The position numbers and the translations under genes were made by a program. Below are positions 36,908 to 47,657 of a stretch of 64,000 bases of DNA, one piece after another (the first letter of the stretch is position 1; the number at the start of each line of letters is the position of its first letter). The notes beneath the pieces are model-generated. The model was not told the origin of the DNA. It worked only from the letters and a program-made list of their open reading frames with translations, and searched no databases. The stretch lies in assembly GCA_022410635.1 (NCBI GenBank), contig JAJVDF010000282.1:968796-1032795 (forward strand). The letters are read 5' to 3'. Source of the stretch: Tretioscincus oriximinensis. Its lineage: Eukaryota; Chordata; Lepidosauria; Squamata; Gymnophthalmidae.

Positions 36908-37345
36908 AACATTGGATTGTTTTTATTTGTTTGTTTATTTGCATTTCTATAGCTCCCTATACTTAGACTGATCAGATTTTCTGAGGCCCAAACTGGGGCA
37001 ATTAATATTCATGCTAATTCGCATATTCATGAATATGTAAGTAACCCCAATATGACTACCCACCCCAAAATCCCTGGAATGGATGACAAATTTGGGACAT
37101 GTGTGAGAAATTAGCAAACTGCGTGAAGAAACTGCTTTTTTTAAACTGGGGGAGGGGGGGGGGACATGATTTTTTTTTTTAAAAAAAGTTTTTTTCCTCA
37201 ATAAAAAACAGGGAAATTGGTCCACATGGGAGGGCGGGGTAGAAACCCCCAAACCGGGCTTTCCCTCCCCAAAAGAGGTCCTCTGGTCAGCTTACCCATA
37301 CTTTGAACGTCTCAGGGTGGTTTACAATAGAAACAGAACTAACAT
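36908..37345 (-). mobile_element. L2 LINE 3' end split by a MITE
   Basis: TTTGTTTATTTGCATTTCTATAGCTCCCTATACT (36919-36963) and ATACTTTGAACGTCTCAGGGTGGTTTACAATAG (37298 onward) together form a reverse-complement L2 3' end. The MITE at 36964-37294 is inserted between them. Confidence 0.6.
36964..37294. mobile_element. hAT-like MITE, TAGGCTGACCAG family (331 bp), inserted in L2
   Basis: It starts TAGACTGATCAG and ends CTGGTCAGCTTA. The flanks CCTATACT and CCCATACT agree at 7 of 8 positions, a slightly decayed 8-bp duplication. The CTGAGGCCCAAACTGGGGCAA and AATATTCATGCTAATTCGCAT blocks match the copies at 35324 and 45482. A poly-G run lies at about 37146-37163. Confidence 0.8.
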
Positions 37346-37477
37346 AGGCCCCCTCCTCACATTCTGTTTTATGCCAGAATTTACACTAAATTCAGAATAA
37401 CCTATTTGTGCTTACCTCCCCACTCACCTTTAGTATTCCACACTGTTTCCTGTCTCTATATACCAACACTATATTGG

Positions 37478-37665
37478 TAGGCCCACAAGATGACCGCTCT
37501 TGGGGGGTGGGGTAGAAACCCAGTTTTGGAGTGCCTCACGGTTTTTGCTGAGGAAAATGTTTTTCAAAAAAAGATTTAAAAAAATAATATTTTTTTCCTG
37601 AGGGAAAACCAGGAGGCACCACAAAACTGGGTTTTCACCCCCACACCCAAAATCTGGTCGGCCTA
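37478..37665. mobile_element. Fully palindromic hAT-like MITE (188 bp)
   Basis: TAGGCCCACAAGATG opens and AATCTGGTCGGCCTA closes the element. Almost the whole length is an imperfect palindrome, with GAAACCCAGTTTTGG mirrored by CAAAACTGGGTTTTC and TGAGGAAAA mirrored by TTTTCCTGAGG. CTATATTGG flanks both sides (37469-37477 and 37666-37674), so an 8-bp duplication is certain. Related palindromes lie at 60099-60307 and, partly, 58406-58518. Confidence 0.88.
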
Positions 37666-37846
37666 CTATATTGGACATCCCAGTATAATCTCAAGAGAAC
37701 AACAGTTTTTAATTTACAGCTAGAAGCAACCCTATGTGGACCTAGTTCATCAACTTATCACATTTGCATATACTTTTCTATACATTCCTGACCTTGACAT
37801 TAGTTCCTCAGCATTTGAAGAAGTATACAGGCATTCACAGTATGCA

Positions 37847-38150
37847 CAGGCGCGAATGGCTCAGTTGCTTAGGAATTCGTCTTTCAGCTGGGAGATTGGG
37901 TTTCGAAGGCCTGTGTCGGACGTGGGGAGGGGTGANCACTTTCCACTAGCCTGTAGCTCTAGCCAACCCAGCTATTCGAAAGCATGAATTGCAAGTAATT
38001 GCAACAGACTGCAAGTAGATACATGGGAACCACCATAGCCTGGTGGGGAAGATAGAATGTGAGCCTTTGTGCAAAATACCCTTGTAAGCCACTTTGAGTC
38101 CNTTTGAAAATGTGATAAAAGCGGAGTATAAGAACCAAGTTCTTCTTCTA
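37847..38150 (+). mobile_element. tRNA-derived SINE with TTC tail
   Basis: The head has box A-like TGGCTCAGTTGC and box B-like GGTTTCGAAGGCC, then CCTGTGTCGGACGTGGGG. The body has CAGCTATTCGAAAGCA, TGCAACAGACTGCAAGTAG and AGCCTGGTGGGGAAGATAGAATG. It closes with GTAAGCCACTTTGAGTCC and TATAAGAACCAAGTTCTTCTTC. The 3' part resembles L2/CR1-type LINE ends. Confidence 0.82.
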
Positions 38151-39120
38151 TACGTGTCTACGAAAGCTTATGCCACCTACTTTTCTCCTGTTAGTCTCTA
38201 AGTGCTACTAGCCCCTTTACTGGACTTTCTACTGGATTAACACTGCTATTCCTCTGAAATTGATTACCTATGTGGACAGTTACTTTTTCACTTGGGCTAT
38301 ATAAATAATGGATATTTTTTCCCTTCAATAAATGAAATGATTATTTGAAAATTGTATTTTGTATTTAGTCTGGTTTGGTTTGAAGAATTGAACCAATTAT
38401 GTGTGACAAATATGCAAAAATAGAATAAATCAGGAAGACACCAAATACTGTATCTGTATAACCCACAACTCAAAAATAACAGTTTGGCTGGAGAGTAACA
38501 AATTCACAACAATAATTTCCCCCCACTCCAAGTTTCATATCTAAATTTCTTTCTCATTCAGTAAAAGGTAATTAAGTGCTTGTCCATGCCAATGTGTTTA
38601 TTAGATACTTATTCAAATACCTTAGAAGCACTTTAAAATATAATTATGGTGAACTGTATAAATCATACATCTTATTTTTTAGAGATAGGTTTTGTTGCTG
38701 GAAACTGATTTCTTAAGTATAGACTAGGAGTGACAACAATTGAAGACCAGAATGAGCATATAAACGTGCAGCAAAATACCCAGCACACAAGAAGTAAGCA
38801 AAGGTCCCTTCCACACCACGGGATAAAACCTGGAATGGGTTTAAACCCGGCATAACAACCAACCAACCCCGCCCCCAACCATTTATATTACCTCAAAAAT
38901 CCAGGCAGAGCTGGCAAAAGGGGAGCAGGAAGTCGCTACCATGCATATAGCATTCCTTCTGTAACAAAGGAGCTTTTTTCTGGGTGAGACCCAGGAGGAC
39001 AGTGGAAGCTCCGTTGCCCTACATGGTGAAGACATCAAATGAACTACCAACCCAGTAGGGGAACCTTGAATGGAAGCAGCCAAATACTGCAAGGTTTTTC
39101 CTCAGTCCTTTAGATTCTAT
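38151..39120. other. Intergenic, no feature recognised
   Basis: AT-rich with nothing recognisable. Confidence 0.4.
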
Positions 39121-39420
39121 GGCTGCATCTCCACATCACTTATTTATTCCACTATAACTGGATATTCCATAATAAAGCATGTGTATTATTGTGGAATATC
39201 CAGTTATAGTGGAATAAATAATTTTTATTGTTTTACAACATAGACAAAAGAAGACATTTAACATAGACAAAAAAGACATTTGCCAAATATATAAATCTAA
39301 CAAAAAACAAAAGAAATACACTATATAAAGCCCCCTCGTTTCTCACACCCCACCCTGCTTTGGAACAAAAGGGGTTATTGTGCGGTTAGTGGAATAAATA
39401 AGTAACGTGGGGATGCAGCC
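39121..39420. mobile_element. Harbinger-type MITE, exactly 300 bp, with internal hairpin
   Basis: GGCTGCATCTCCACATCACT at the left and AGTAACGTGGGGATGCAGCC at the right are ~34-bp terminal inverted repeats that continue as TTATTTATTCCACTA. The 3-bp flanks are TAT and TAA, near the TWA target of PIF/Harbinger elements. Bases 39141-39220 form a second near-perfect 30-bp hairpin (CTATAACTGGATATTCC and its mirror). The AT-rich middle has no transposase. Confidence 0.78.
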
Positions 39421-40872
39421 TAAGTTTGCTCATGATGCATAGCGTTGCAGAAGACACGAGTCACTGGCTTTATATATTAAAGATATAATTACTTGGGAGT
39501 CCAGTTTTTATTATGTCACCGTTTCTTCTATACACATACACCACCATCCAATAAGTGTGGAATAAAGTGCATTACATTGGATACCTACAATTCTCTTTCC
39601 TGGTGGTTTCATTATAGTGGCCCCAACATTGTGCAATTACCGTCTTGTGAATATGGGAATTTTCAGTTTTCCTAAAAAGCACAAAAATAGAAAAACCCAC
39701 GGTACTATGTTTTTATCTTTTCCTACACACAATAAACTTAGCATGATTTTTATTCATTTATTTGCCTTTGGGCTTTGTATATTGTCATCTTCAGGCTGTT
39801 AAATAGCTTTTTGGACTAGCCGTTGACTTTGTGGCTACTGAGCAGGAGGGTGTGAAGGGGGTAGTTTTTCTGCTTTTTCCAGAGTCTCCACCCTTCCATG
39901 GGCCCTGAGGGGGCCTGGGAGTTTCTGGATTCCGTTGTGCCTAATGGATTCAGAGCACTTGAACGGGAAGGAAACAAACGTATCCTCCATCCCATAGAGT
40001 CTTAAATGAAGAGGCTTCCAAGTTCCAGCTGTTAAATATCTCTGATTATCTATAGCTTTGTACTGAAAGTTACCATTTAAACCCCCCCAGTAAATGTTTC
40101 TACACCCATTTGAAATACCAATGGTTGTCTTGTATAGGAATGAGTGAGTGAGTGAGTGAGTGAGTATTCTTTATTGGAAGACTAATCCAGCACTGGTGAT
40201 TCCATGTGGATTTACAGATACTTACGATGGCTGTATTCTGCAATTGTTTCTCACATTGCAGATTTCAACCTCCCATGTGCCTGCAGCCCTAGTATAGTTT
40301 CAGCTAAATCTGGGGACACCGATGGGGGGGGAGAGCATCTTCCCCAGTGGTGGATCAGTCTGGGGTGGGTGGGGGTGGGTTTGTTAAAATCCATGTGTGA
40401 GATTCTGTACAAGTAGTATATTAAATACTAAAATCTGGTATGATTGCATGGGTGGACTAATAAAACAGCACCATGTCAAACAAGCAAATATATCATAGTT
40501 GATCGTCAGACTTACTTTTGTGTTTTTAATTAAAGACATTAGACTTTAATTAAGTCTAATGGAGCTTTTTAGTTAAACGTATATACTGTATACAAGACTG
40601 TGTTGTTAAGTCAATTTTGCTGCATCCCCATTAAGGATATTTAGCAAGTTGGCAGCAACATCATGTAGAATTTACCCCATTACCTCATTGAGTTTCAGCC
40701 ATCCCCCTGGGAAAAGGGTTTGGGGTCCCGCTGTTTCAGGAAGCTCATTTTTCTCGATTCAGCAACGGACTTCTTTTAAATGCGAAAGATTGCTTGGTGA
40801 AGATATTCAGTAATGTGAATTCAGGCTAGCTGTAAAAAGCCCATTGGCTCTTGACTCGCTAAGAATGCTGGG
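39421..40872. other. Intergenic with small simple repeats
   Basis: A GTGA repeat lies at about 40141-40165. A short palindrome (CATTAGACTT mirrored by AAGTCTAATG around TAATT) lies at about 40538-40562. Otherwise featureless. Confidence 0.5.
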
Positions 40873-40932
40873 AATTGTAGTAAAATAAGTGTAGGCACGT
40901 GTAATTGTAGTAAAATAAGTGTAGGCACCTAT
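40873..40932. repeat. Exact 30-bp tandem duplication (two units)
   Basis: AATTGTAGTAAAATAAGTGT followed by AGGCACGTGT is immediately repeated (second unit ends AGGCACCTAT). The only differences are in the last bases, so the duplication is recent. Confidence 0.85.
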
Positions 40933-41744
40933 GGGGCACGTGATGTCACGAGGTTACCAGGGAAAGTTACAGAGAAACATGAAATAGCAAAGAAAACTGG
41001 AGGTGAATGGAAACATACAGATGTGTTTTCATAAAAATAGTGATATTAAGGTTGTAATGGGGAAGCAACCTTGCTCAGTCTTAAAAATTAGCAACAAAAC
41101 ACATTTATATTTCTCACTCTTGAATGAGTTTACAGCTATCAGCCCTAGGATCTTGAGTCTTTTCTGGACTAACCTTTATTTTGGGATTAAACTTAGAGCA
41201 GGAGAGTGCCACCTGCATGTTAGTGTAGGCTATGGCAGGAAGGCTCTTTACTCTTAATACTTTCCTGGAATCTTCTATCTATATGTTTGTCATATACCTT
41301 TTTCCTTCTCAGGTCCAGAGGTCAAATTTATCAACTGCGGAGTCCTGCTGAGTTTATCCTTATAGCTGTTTGCTACTGTTTGTACAAAGCAAGAATCTCT
41401 TCTATCAAGATTACACTTCGGTTTTTCTTGTTTGTAGAAATGTTGTTTGATTCTTATTTCCTAGCTAGGAAGCACTAACAATTTACTGTATCTACAGATT
41501 GTTGTTTTTCCATTCTCTGTGCAATCAAAGAAAATGGAAATCATTCAAGTCCAGCGACAGGGGGACTTTTGTCTTTCTTTTTATGAGAAGTGTTTTGTTT
41601 TAAAACGATAGTCTAGTCAACTTCAAAATAGCTCCATCTTTAAGTTTCTTCAAGTTTGGAAAGTTGTAAGTCATGAGGTTCCCTGAGTGGTGCCACAAAC
41701 AGAATGGCGCCTTGTCCATTACTACAATCTTCTATTTTCAACTA
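40933..41744. other. Intergenic, no feature recognised
   Basis: Two adjacent plus-strand frames (41003-41257, 41287-41478) have no family resemblance. Confidence 0.4.
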
Positions 41745-42315
41745 GGCCAGTTACTACCACCTGTCCACAGTACTCCATTCTCTGGTAACTTCCAGACTGG
41801 ACTATTGTAATGCACTCAATGTGAGGCTACCTTTGAAGATGGTTCGCAAGCTGCAGCTGGGGCAGAACCGGTACAGCTGGCCAGATGCACACTACACTGG
41901 TCCTATAAGAACTGTACGGACTGCCCATTTGCTACCGACCCCAATTCAAGGTACTAACATGGACTTACAAGGCCCTAAACGGCTTGGGCCCCAAATATTT
42001 GAAGCAACATCTCCTCCCACTTTAAGATCTTCTCCTGACAGTCCCACCTCCTTCGTTCACCCAAGAGGTGTGGACATGTGGGAGGGCTTTCTCTGTGGTA
42101 GTTCCAGGTTGTGGAATTCTCCCCCCTCTGAGATGCATCAAGCACCTACACTGTACTGAGGTACCTGTTTACCCTCACATTTGACTAAGCCAAAAATTCC
42201 NCTCTCTTTGAAGACACTGTTCTATTTTTAATTGTTCTATTTTATTCTGTTTTATAGGGTTTTTTATTGTGATCTGTCCTGAGACATTTGGGTATAGGGC
42301 GGAACATAAATGTAA
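41745..42315 (+). mobile_element. L2 LINE, ORF2 C-terminal part and 3' end
   Basis: The + strand reads LVTSRLDYCNAL, then LPLKMVRKLQLGQNR, a degenerate TAHLLPTPIQ, DLQGPKRLGPQIFEA and SRLWNSPPSEM. These are successive landmarks of the region after the L2 reverse transcriptase. It ends with a short UTR (GTGATCTGTCCTGAGACATTTGGGTATAGGGCGGAACATAAAT) typical of L2 tails. Frame interruptions show it is dead. Confidence 0.85.
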
Positions 42316-43316
42316 CTAACTAGCTAACTAGCTAGCTAACTAACTGTATAAATGAATGAATGAATGTATGAATGAAAAATGAAAAAGTAAAAGAAGGGAG
42401 GAATGAGACTCCAGTGCTACTCTTTCTCCAAAGGGAGGAGTGACCAGCCTATTAGGGTTTGTGCACCAAACATACCGAAAGCTCAATCCTGTTCAAAAAC
42501 TACCCATTACCCAAGACATCTAATTTATATTAGAAGCTGACTAAAATGCACTGCCTCCAACCTTCACTTCCAACGACAAAGAGGAAGATATTTTGTGCCG
42601 TCCCTGTGACACTTAATCAAAACCACTATTCTTTAACAAACCCTTAACCTCTAGCTTTCGGGAGTCGCCTGAGGCTAAGGGACGAAGGAGAAACCAGCTG
42701 AAGGTTGAAGAACCTTTGATTAAGATGATAAAGACTTCCCTTATTTCTATTGGAGTGTGACAAAGTCTAGGGAGGCCTCTTTTTTTATTTGTCAGCATTA
42801 AATTTTGCTAAATGGCTCAAGTTAGAGAAAAAGACCAGGGACTAGTTCTACCTTCAACTAAGCGTTAGGAGATAATTTCCAAGAGCTTTTGACTGGAATA
42901 ATAATAATCTTATCTACAGATCCTTCAGTAAACAAAGTTCCGTTGAAAATCCAGAATTTAAAAGTGGTCTACCTCTTGCTTACCCCTAGATTCTTCCTAG
43001 AGGAAAGGGGGATATTTAAAACCACTCTCACGTTAGCAGTCTCAGAGCAAATATTTTTAATTTTCCCCTTAGGTTTTTAAAGAAACAAAACAGTTAGAGA
43101 TCTCCTCCCTCTACTCTTCTGTTTCTGATATAGGAAGCTTTGTTAACTCACTCTCTTCAGTAGACTTTGTGTTACTATATTAAGAAAAGTGCTTAGATCC
43201 AGACAAGTAATTCTTCAGTCTTGCAGATTATATGGTATTTGAGTCAGCTATGCCTGACTTGTTCCAATGACTTCTTGTTAGTTTGTTTATTTATTATTTT
43301 GTTAATTTATTTAATG
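42316..43316. other. Intergenic with TAGC/GAAT simple repeats
   Basis: CTAACTAGCTAGCTAAC and GAATGAATGAATG repeats at 42313-42380 follow the L2 tail and may derive from it. The remainder has no recognisable feature. Confidence 0.5.
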
Positions 43317-43643
43317 CAGGCATGAATGGCTCAGTTGCTAAGGAAACAGTCTCTCATCTGGGAGATCNGATTTCAAAGCCCTGTGTCGGACGTGGGGAGG
43401 GCTGAGCACTTTCTCCTAGCCTATAGCTAATCAACTCAGCTATTTGAAAGTAAAAATTTCAAGAAATTGCAACTGACTGCAAGTAGATACACAGCCTGGT
43501 GGGTAAAATAGAATGTAAGCCTTCAGGCAAAATACCCTTGTAAGCCACTTTGAGTCCCTTTGAAAGGTGAGAAAAGCGTAGTATAAGAACCCAGTTCTTC
43601 TTCTTCTTCTTCTTCTTCTTCTTCTTCTTCTTCTTCTTCTTCT
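43317..43643 (+). mobile_element. tRNA-derived SINE with long TTC tail
   Basis: The best-preserved ordinary member. CAGGCATGAATGGCTCAGTTGC (box A) and the region at 43366-43385 (degenerate box B) are followed by CCTGTGTCGGACGTGGGG. The body and L2-like end GTAAGCCACTTTGAGTCCC, GAGAAAAGCGTAGTATAAG precede a pure TTC tail from 43595 to 43643. Confidence 0.85.
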
Positions 43644-43648
43644 ATTTA

Positions 43649-44015
43649 ATTTAGGGGTGGGAAACCTTTTTCCTGCTAGGGTCCATTTGGATTCTTGTAA
43701 CAGCACTCAAGGGTCATAGCCCCTCCCCACCCTAGGCCACACCCTACCCCACCCAGGCCTTACCCCCTCCTGCTCAAGCCACCCCCACCTCCATACCATT
43801 GATGTCCAACTAGAACTACAAAATTGCAGAATTTCAATGCTCCCTTTATCCCCATGTCACTCTCTTCTTCCTCTTTTTGTATTTCACTTCACGTTTTAAC
43901 AAAATGAGGAATCATTATTTAGCTAGGGAAGCGTAACAGTTCCTTGTGGAGCATTCTAGTTGCTGGACCAAATGGAGAGTTGCCCACGCACTGGACCAAA
44001 TGGTTCCACAGGTTG
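43649..44015 (+). mobile_element. Non-autonomous hAT-type element (sister of 3876-4241)
   Basis: It opens TAGGGGTGGGAAACC and contains GGGTCCATTTGGATTC, a GGCCACACC-rich tract, TTTTTGTATTTCACTTCACG, ATTATTTAGCTAGGGAAG and two ACCAAATGG blocks. The same order on the other strand at 3876-4241 proves a family. It sits directly after the TTC tail of the preceding SINE. Confidence 0.75.
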
Positions 44016-44589
44016 AAGAATTAAAGAATTCATACTTCACTCTTCATCAGAAGGTCCCATAATAGGTTATATAACAGCGACATAAAATATATAAAGTGTT
44101 TTAAAACTTATCTAAAATATAACCCTCCCCCATTTCTTGATAAGACACCCAGAGTAAGCACCTATTCAGCAGATGCTATCGACAGAGGATTGGCTTATAT
44201 ACATGACATGGATAAGCTAATGGATAAACTCTTTTGACAAGGGATGAAACACTGGATACGTTTGTTATGAAGTGAAGACTTTTTATAGGTGGACTTCTAA
44301 TCGCAGGGCATGAAGATTAAAGAACAGCCAGTATGGGGAGGTCAAGAGAGCAACTTACAAAGAAATAAAATGATGTATTGGGCAGAAATTATGAGGTAGT
44401 ACAGAAGGAGAGGAAGTCAGTAAATTAACTGTAAGTTTTTTTAAAAAAATGTAATTTAAAATAATTTACTAATTTTAGGTGTAGTTTTCCTTTTTTGAAA
44501 ATAAATTTTAAAACTTGGTGCCCAAGATAGCCAGAAGAAGCCAAACAGCAAAGGCCTAGAGTAAGAGGTGTATTTCAATGGATATATTT
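44016..44589. other. Intergenic, no feature recognised
   Basis: AT-rich without recognisable structure. Confidence 0.4.
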
Positions 44590-44850
44590 ATTTATTTATT
44601 AATTCACATTTATTTATTCACATTTATATTCTGCCCTGTACCCAAAGATCAGTGAAAAATGACAAGAACAGATTAAAAAAGAACAATTTATAAATACAAC
44701 AGTCTAAAAATAAACAGAGCCTTCTAGGAGCAGGGAATATTTGGCTCCGCCAAAGGTAAGAGTAAAGATCTGTGTCTTTACCAGGCATCTGAAGCTGTCT
44801 ACATTGACGTGTGTATGGCCAAACTTAGTCCTGAGATGTGTCCTAGAATA
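44590..44850 (-). mobile_element. L2 LINE 3' end, minus strand
   Basis: TTTATTTATTAATTCACATTTAT, ATTCTGCCCTGTACCC and a degenerate CCAGGCATCTGAAGCTG block read as a reverse-complement L2 3' UTR and ORF2 end. Confidence 0.6.
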
Positions 44851-45009
44851 GGGACTGAATAGGAGGATGGAAACTTAAGACTAAATGGTTGGATAATAAA
44901 TGCTATTATTACATTATAAATATGTTAGCAGTAGAAATAATGAACAGGCATATTAATGATGCAAACAATATGGATAAGGTTAGAAAGTGTAAACAAAAGG
45001 GCTGGGTAG

Positions 45010-45186
45010 GAAAATATATATTTAGAAAAGAAGCTTAGGAGTGAAAGCGAAAAAATTAAAAGTTAGCTTAATCGTTTCAATGTGAAATCTTTTCATTGTG
45101 AACAGCTTACATTGAAAAGATTATTCTAACTTTTATTTGTTTTTGCTTTCACTCCTAGGCTTATTTTTTAAATTTATATTTTATAT
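45010..45186. repeat. AT-rich foldback, ~73-bp arms
   Basis: The left arm (45010-45082) has AATATATATTTAGAAAAGAAGC, TAGGAGTGAAAGC and AAAAGTTAG...TTTCAATG. The right arm (45109-45186) carries the mirrored blocks CATTGAAAAGA, CTAACTTTTAT and GCTTTCACTCCTA. Arms agree at well over four fifths of positions with a ~26-nt loop. No transposon signature was recognised at the ends. Confidence 0.75.
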
Positions 45187-45264
45187 GTATATTTCTTTAT
45201 GCTGCTGTGGTATGTAATATGTTGTAAACTTGGAGAAGAACAAATGGAGTTTTCTTTACAAACC

Positions 45265-45302
45265 CCCCCCCCCCCAAAAAAAAAAAAAAAAGAAAAAAAA
45301 AG
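45265..45302. repeat. Poly-C followed by poly-A tract
   Basis: About 14 C then an A-rich run. It could be a retroposon tail, but the preceding sequence is not identified. Confidence 0.7.
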
Positions 45303-45481
45303 GGGTTAAGAGATATATTTTACTCCGGTGTCAAAATCATATAATGTAAACTGTGAGGGAATTCAAAGGATGCATTGAGCACCATTTTTGTACATGTGCA
45401 GTTAAGTTCTCCTATCAAGGACCTACTGATGATACCTGGATGTCCAAGGCAACATTATGCAACCCAGGACCAGGTGCCCAG

Positions 45482-45756
45482 TAGACTGACTAGATTTTCT
45501 GAGGCCCAAACTGGGGCAACTAATATTCATGCCAATTTGCATGTTCATGAATATGCAAATCACCCACCAACATGCACACCCCTCCGAAATCCCCGCCTGA
45601 GCAATCTGTGAAGCATGCGAGGATTTTTTGAATTGCATGAGAAATTCACAGTGTGTGAGAAATTTGCATTTTAANTTTTTTTTACTATGGAGATGTTGCC
45701 TTCAGGAGCTGGCCCCNGTTGTCATAGCTCCCTAGTGGTTGTGTAATAAATTTTAA

Positions 45757-45845
<89 letters not shown>

Positions 45846-45885
45846 CCTCAGCAAAAAATGGGAAAATCGCATCCCAAGACATGCT
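45482..45885. mobile_element. hAT-like MITE (TAGGCTGACCAG family) carrying an 89-bp ATT microsatellite
   Basis: It starts TAGACTGACTAG; CTGAGGCCCAAACTGGGGCAA, AATATTCATGCCAATTTGCAT and TTCAGGAGCTGGCCCC match the copies at 35324 and 36964. An ATT run (45757-45845) has expanded where the 35324 copy has TTTTATTTTTAATTTTAA. CCTCAGCAAAAAATGG continues the element, but the right terminus is missing. Confidence 0.75.
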
Positions 45886-46461
45886 ATCAAAGTGCAGTTG
45901 GTGCTGGGCCTTCATATCCATAGGATCATATTTGTCCAGTTTTGACCATGTTTAGAATGTCACAAGCACTTGAGTCTGTGGGTATTTGCTGAGGCTAATA
46001 GCTATCTGGTCATGATTAAGTTTCCAGTCCATGCTGAGGCGTTGAAGTTCTTCTCAATTTGGAGGAGAAATAAGTGTCCCACCGCTGTGGTCTTCTGTGG
46101 ACATTATCCTCATTAGCTGTATGTTGGAAACCAGCTTTAATTTCTTCTTCAACCCATCCTGTAGATTCCTGCAGCCCTTTTCAAACCCCTGGGACTAAAG
46201 AATTCATGGACTGGAAACTTAATCATGACCAGATAGCTATTAGTAAAGATTAATGTTAGTAAGAAAAACTCTTTTGGTCCATAGCTTTTGCTATATATTT
46301 TTCTCATATACTGATGCAATAAGATATAGTAAAGCAGAGTGGNTTGATTTTTACTGCTGCGTAACACAGTGGGAATTTTATACAAATGAACATAGAGAGA
46401 AAATCCTTTATCCACTAATAAGAAGGACATGGGCGAGAGCACAGAGANAAATTATGAGCTG
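45886..46461. other. Intergenic, no feature recognised
   Basis: The block GAAACTTAATCATGACCAGATAGCTATTAG at 46214-46245 echoes, in reverse orientation, TAATAGCTATCTGGTCATGATTAAGTTTCC near 45998-46025. It forms a ~30-bp inverted pair ~200 bp apart. Otherwise nothing recognised. Confidence 0.55.
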
Positions 46462-46600
46462 CATGAAGAAGAAGAAGGAAAGTTGGTTCTTATATTCCAC
46501 TTTTCTCGATTGAAGAGGATTCAAAGCTGCTTAAATAACCTTTGAGTTTTTGCTTCACAACAAGATAGCATATTAAATAGTTGGGGCTGAGGAAGTCTGA
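46462..46600 (-). mobile_element. Second SINE type (ACA-like), 3' part, minus strand
   Basis: GAAGAAGAAGGAAAGTTGGTTCTTATATTCCACTTTTCTC is a reversed 3' end with GAA tail. It continues to GGGGCTGAGGAAGTCTGA, the reverse complement of the AGCCCCACC region of the SINE family at 46828 and 49117. Confidence 0.6.
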
Positions 46601-46827
46601 CGAATTGCGAACAATGCAAGGATGTGCGGAGGGGGGGAGCTGATGGGGCTTCCTATTAGACTCTAAAGAAGAGCTGGTATTGGCAGCTCTTTCAGGCAAT
46701 GTCCATATTGTGCTCTCTTTTTTTCTCCTTCAGCTCAGCTCAGGTTTAATTATTTTTTTAAAAGTCCACATTGTGCTCTCATGACACAAAGGTAGGACAT
46801 TGTGTCATGGAAGGTGCTTAAAAGAGA

Positions 46828-47065
46828 TCCAGTCTGATCTTGTGTTTAAAGTGTCAGACTCTTAACTGTTAGTCTCTTGGTACCATTCTGCTCTCCTCCA
46901 TGATGCCAGCTGGATGACCGTAGGCTAGTCACAGCTTAGAAGCTTTCTCAGTCCATCTTCTTCATAAGATTATGTTGGAAAGAAATGAAGTGAAAGTTAT
47001 GTAAGCCAGTTTGCGTTCCTTTGTGTTGAGAAAAGCAGTGTTTAAAGACCAATTCTCCTCAAACT
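46828..47065 (+). mobile_element. Second SINE type (ACA-like), + strand
   Basis: A degenerate tRNA-like head (AAAGTGTCAGACTCTTAACT) is followed by CATGATGCCAGCTGGATGACC, GGCTAGTCACAG and CTCAGTCCATCTTCTTCATAAG. The 3' end is GTAAGCCAGTTTGCGTTCCTTTGTGTTGAGAAAAG. Order and wording fit the lizard SINE that reads GACCTTGGGCCAGTCACAG in consensus. Confidence 0.65.
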
Positions 47066-47657
47066 ACTAGGAGGAAAGAGCATAATGAAAGCCTTTTCTA
47101 GTGCTACCTTGGCTGTATGCCCATACTCACATATGGCAAATCCCCCACAATCACGCTTACATCTGGATGCAACTATAATGCCAGATTAGATGGGTAATGG
47201 CCATCAGCAGAGTTTCTATTATAGTTTTTTATATTCTTACACGGCAGTGACATGTATGCCTGGGTACCCTCCAAGTTTGTTAATCCACTTTGCAGAAAGG
47301 GCAGCGTGAGAATGCTTCCCAACCAATGGTAGCTGGACCACTGTGATCGTGGACTTCAGTGAACACTCAGAGATTAAAATCAGTTATAAAATCTCCTTTC
47401 ATAGAGGAGCTGCCAACAAATCAAAAAGNTCCAGGCAGCTTTTTTAATTGGCAAAAGNNGTTGCCAATCCCTGGACCAATGGGAGGGCTGCCTAGGAGGG
47501 CTATAGTCTCTCTCTCAGTTTCCNTAGAAGTGCCTTTTTGTATTGACATTCAACTTGCAGACAGAGAGAGAGACCAGTAAGTGCCTGAATGGGCCTCCTC
47601 CAGCCGCTTTGCTAACTTTGTTCTTGCATTCTTCCTCCAGCCTNGGCAAACACAAGC
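47066..47657. other. Intergenic, no feature recognised
   Basis: Contains several N bases. Short words near 47580-47640 (GCCTGAAT, GCTAACTTTGT, TTCTTGCATT) recur just outside the partner repeat at 55300-55335. Confidence 0.4.
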
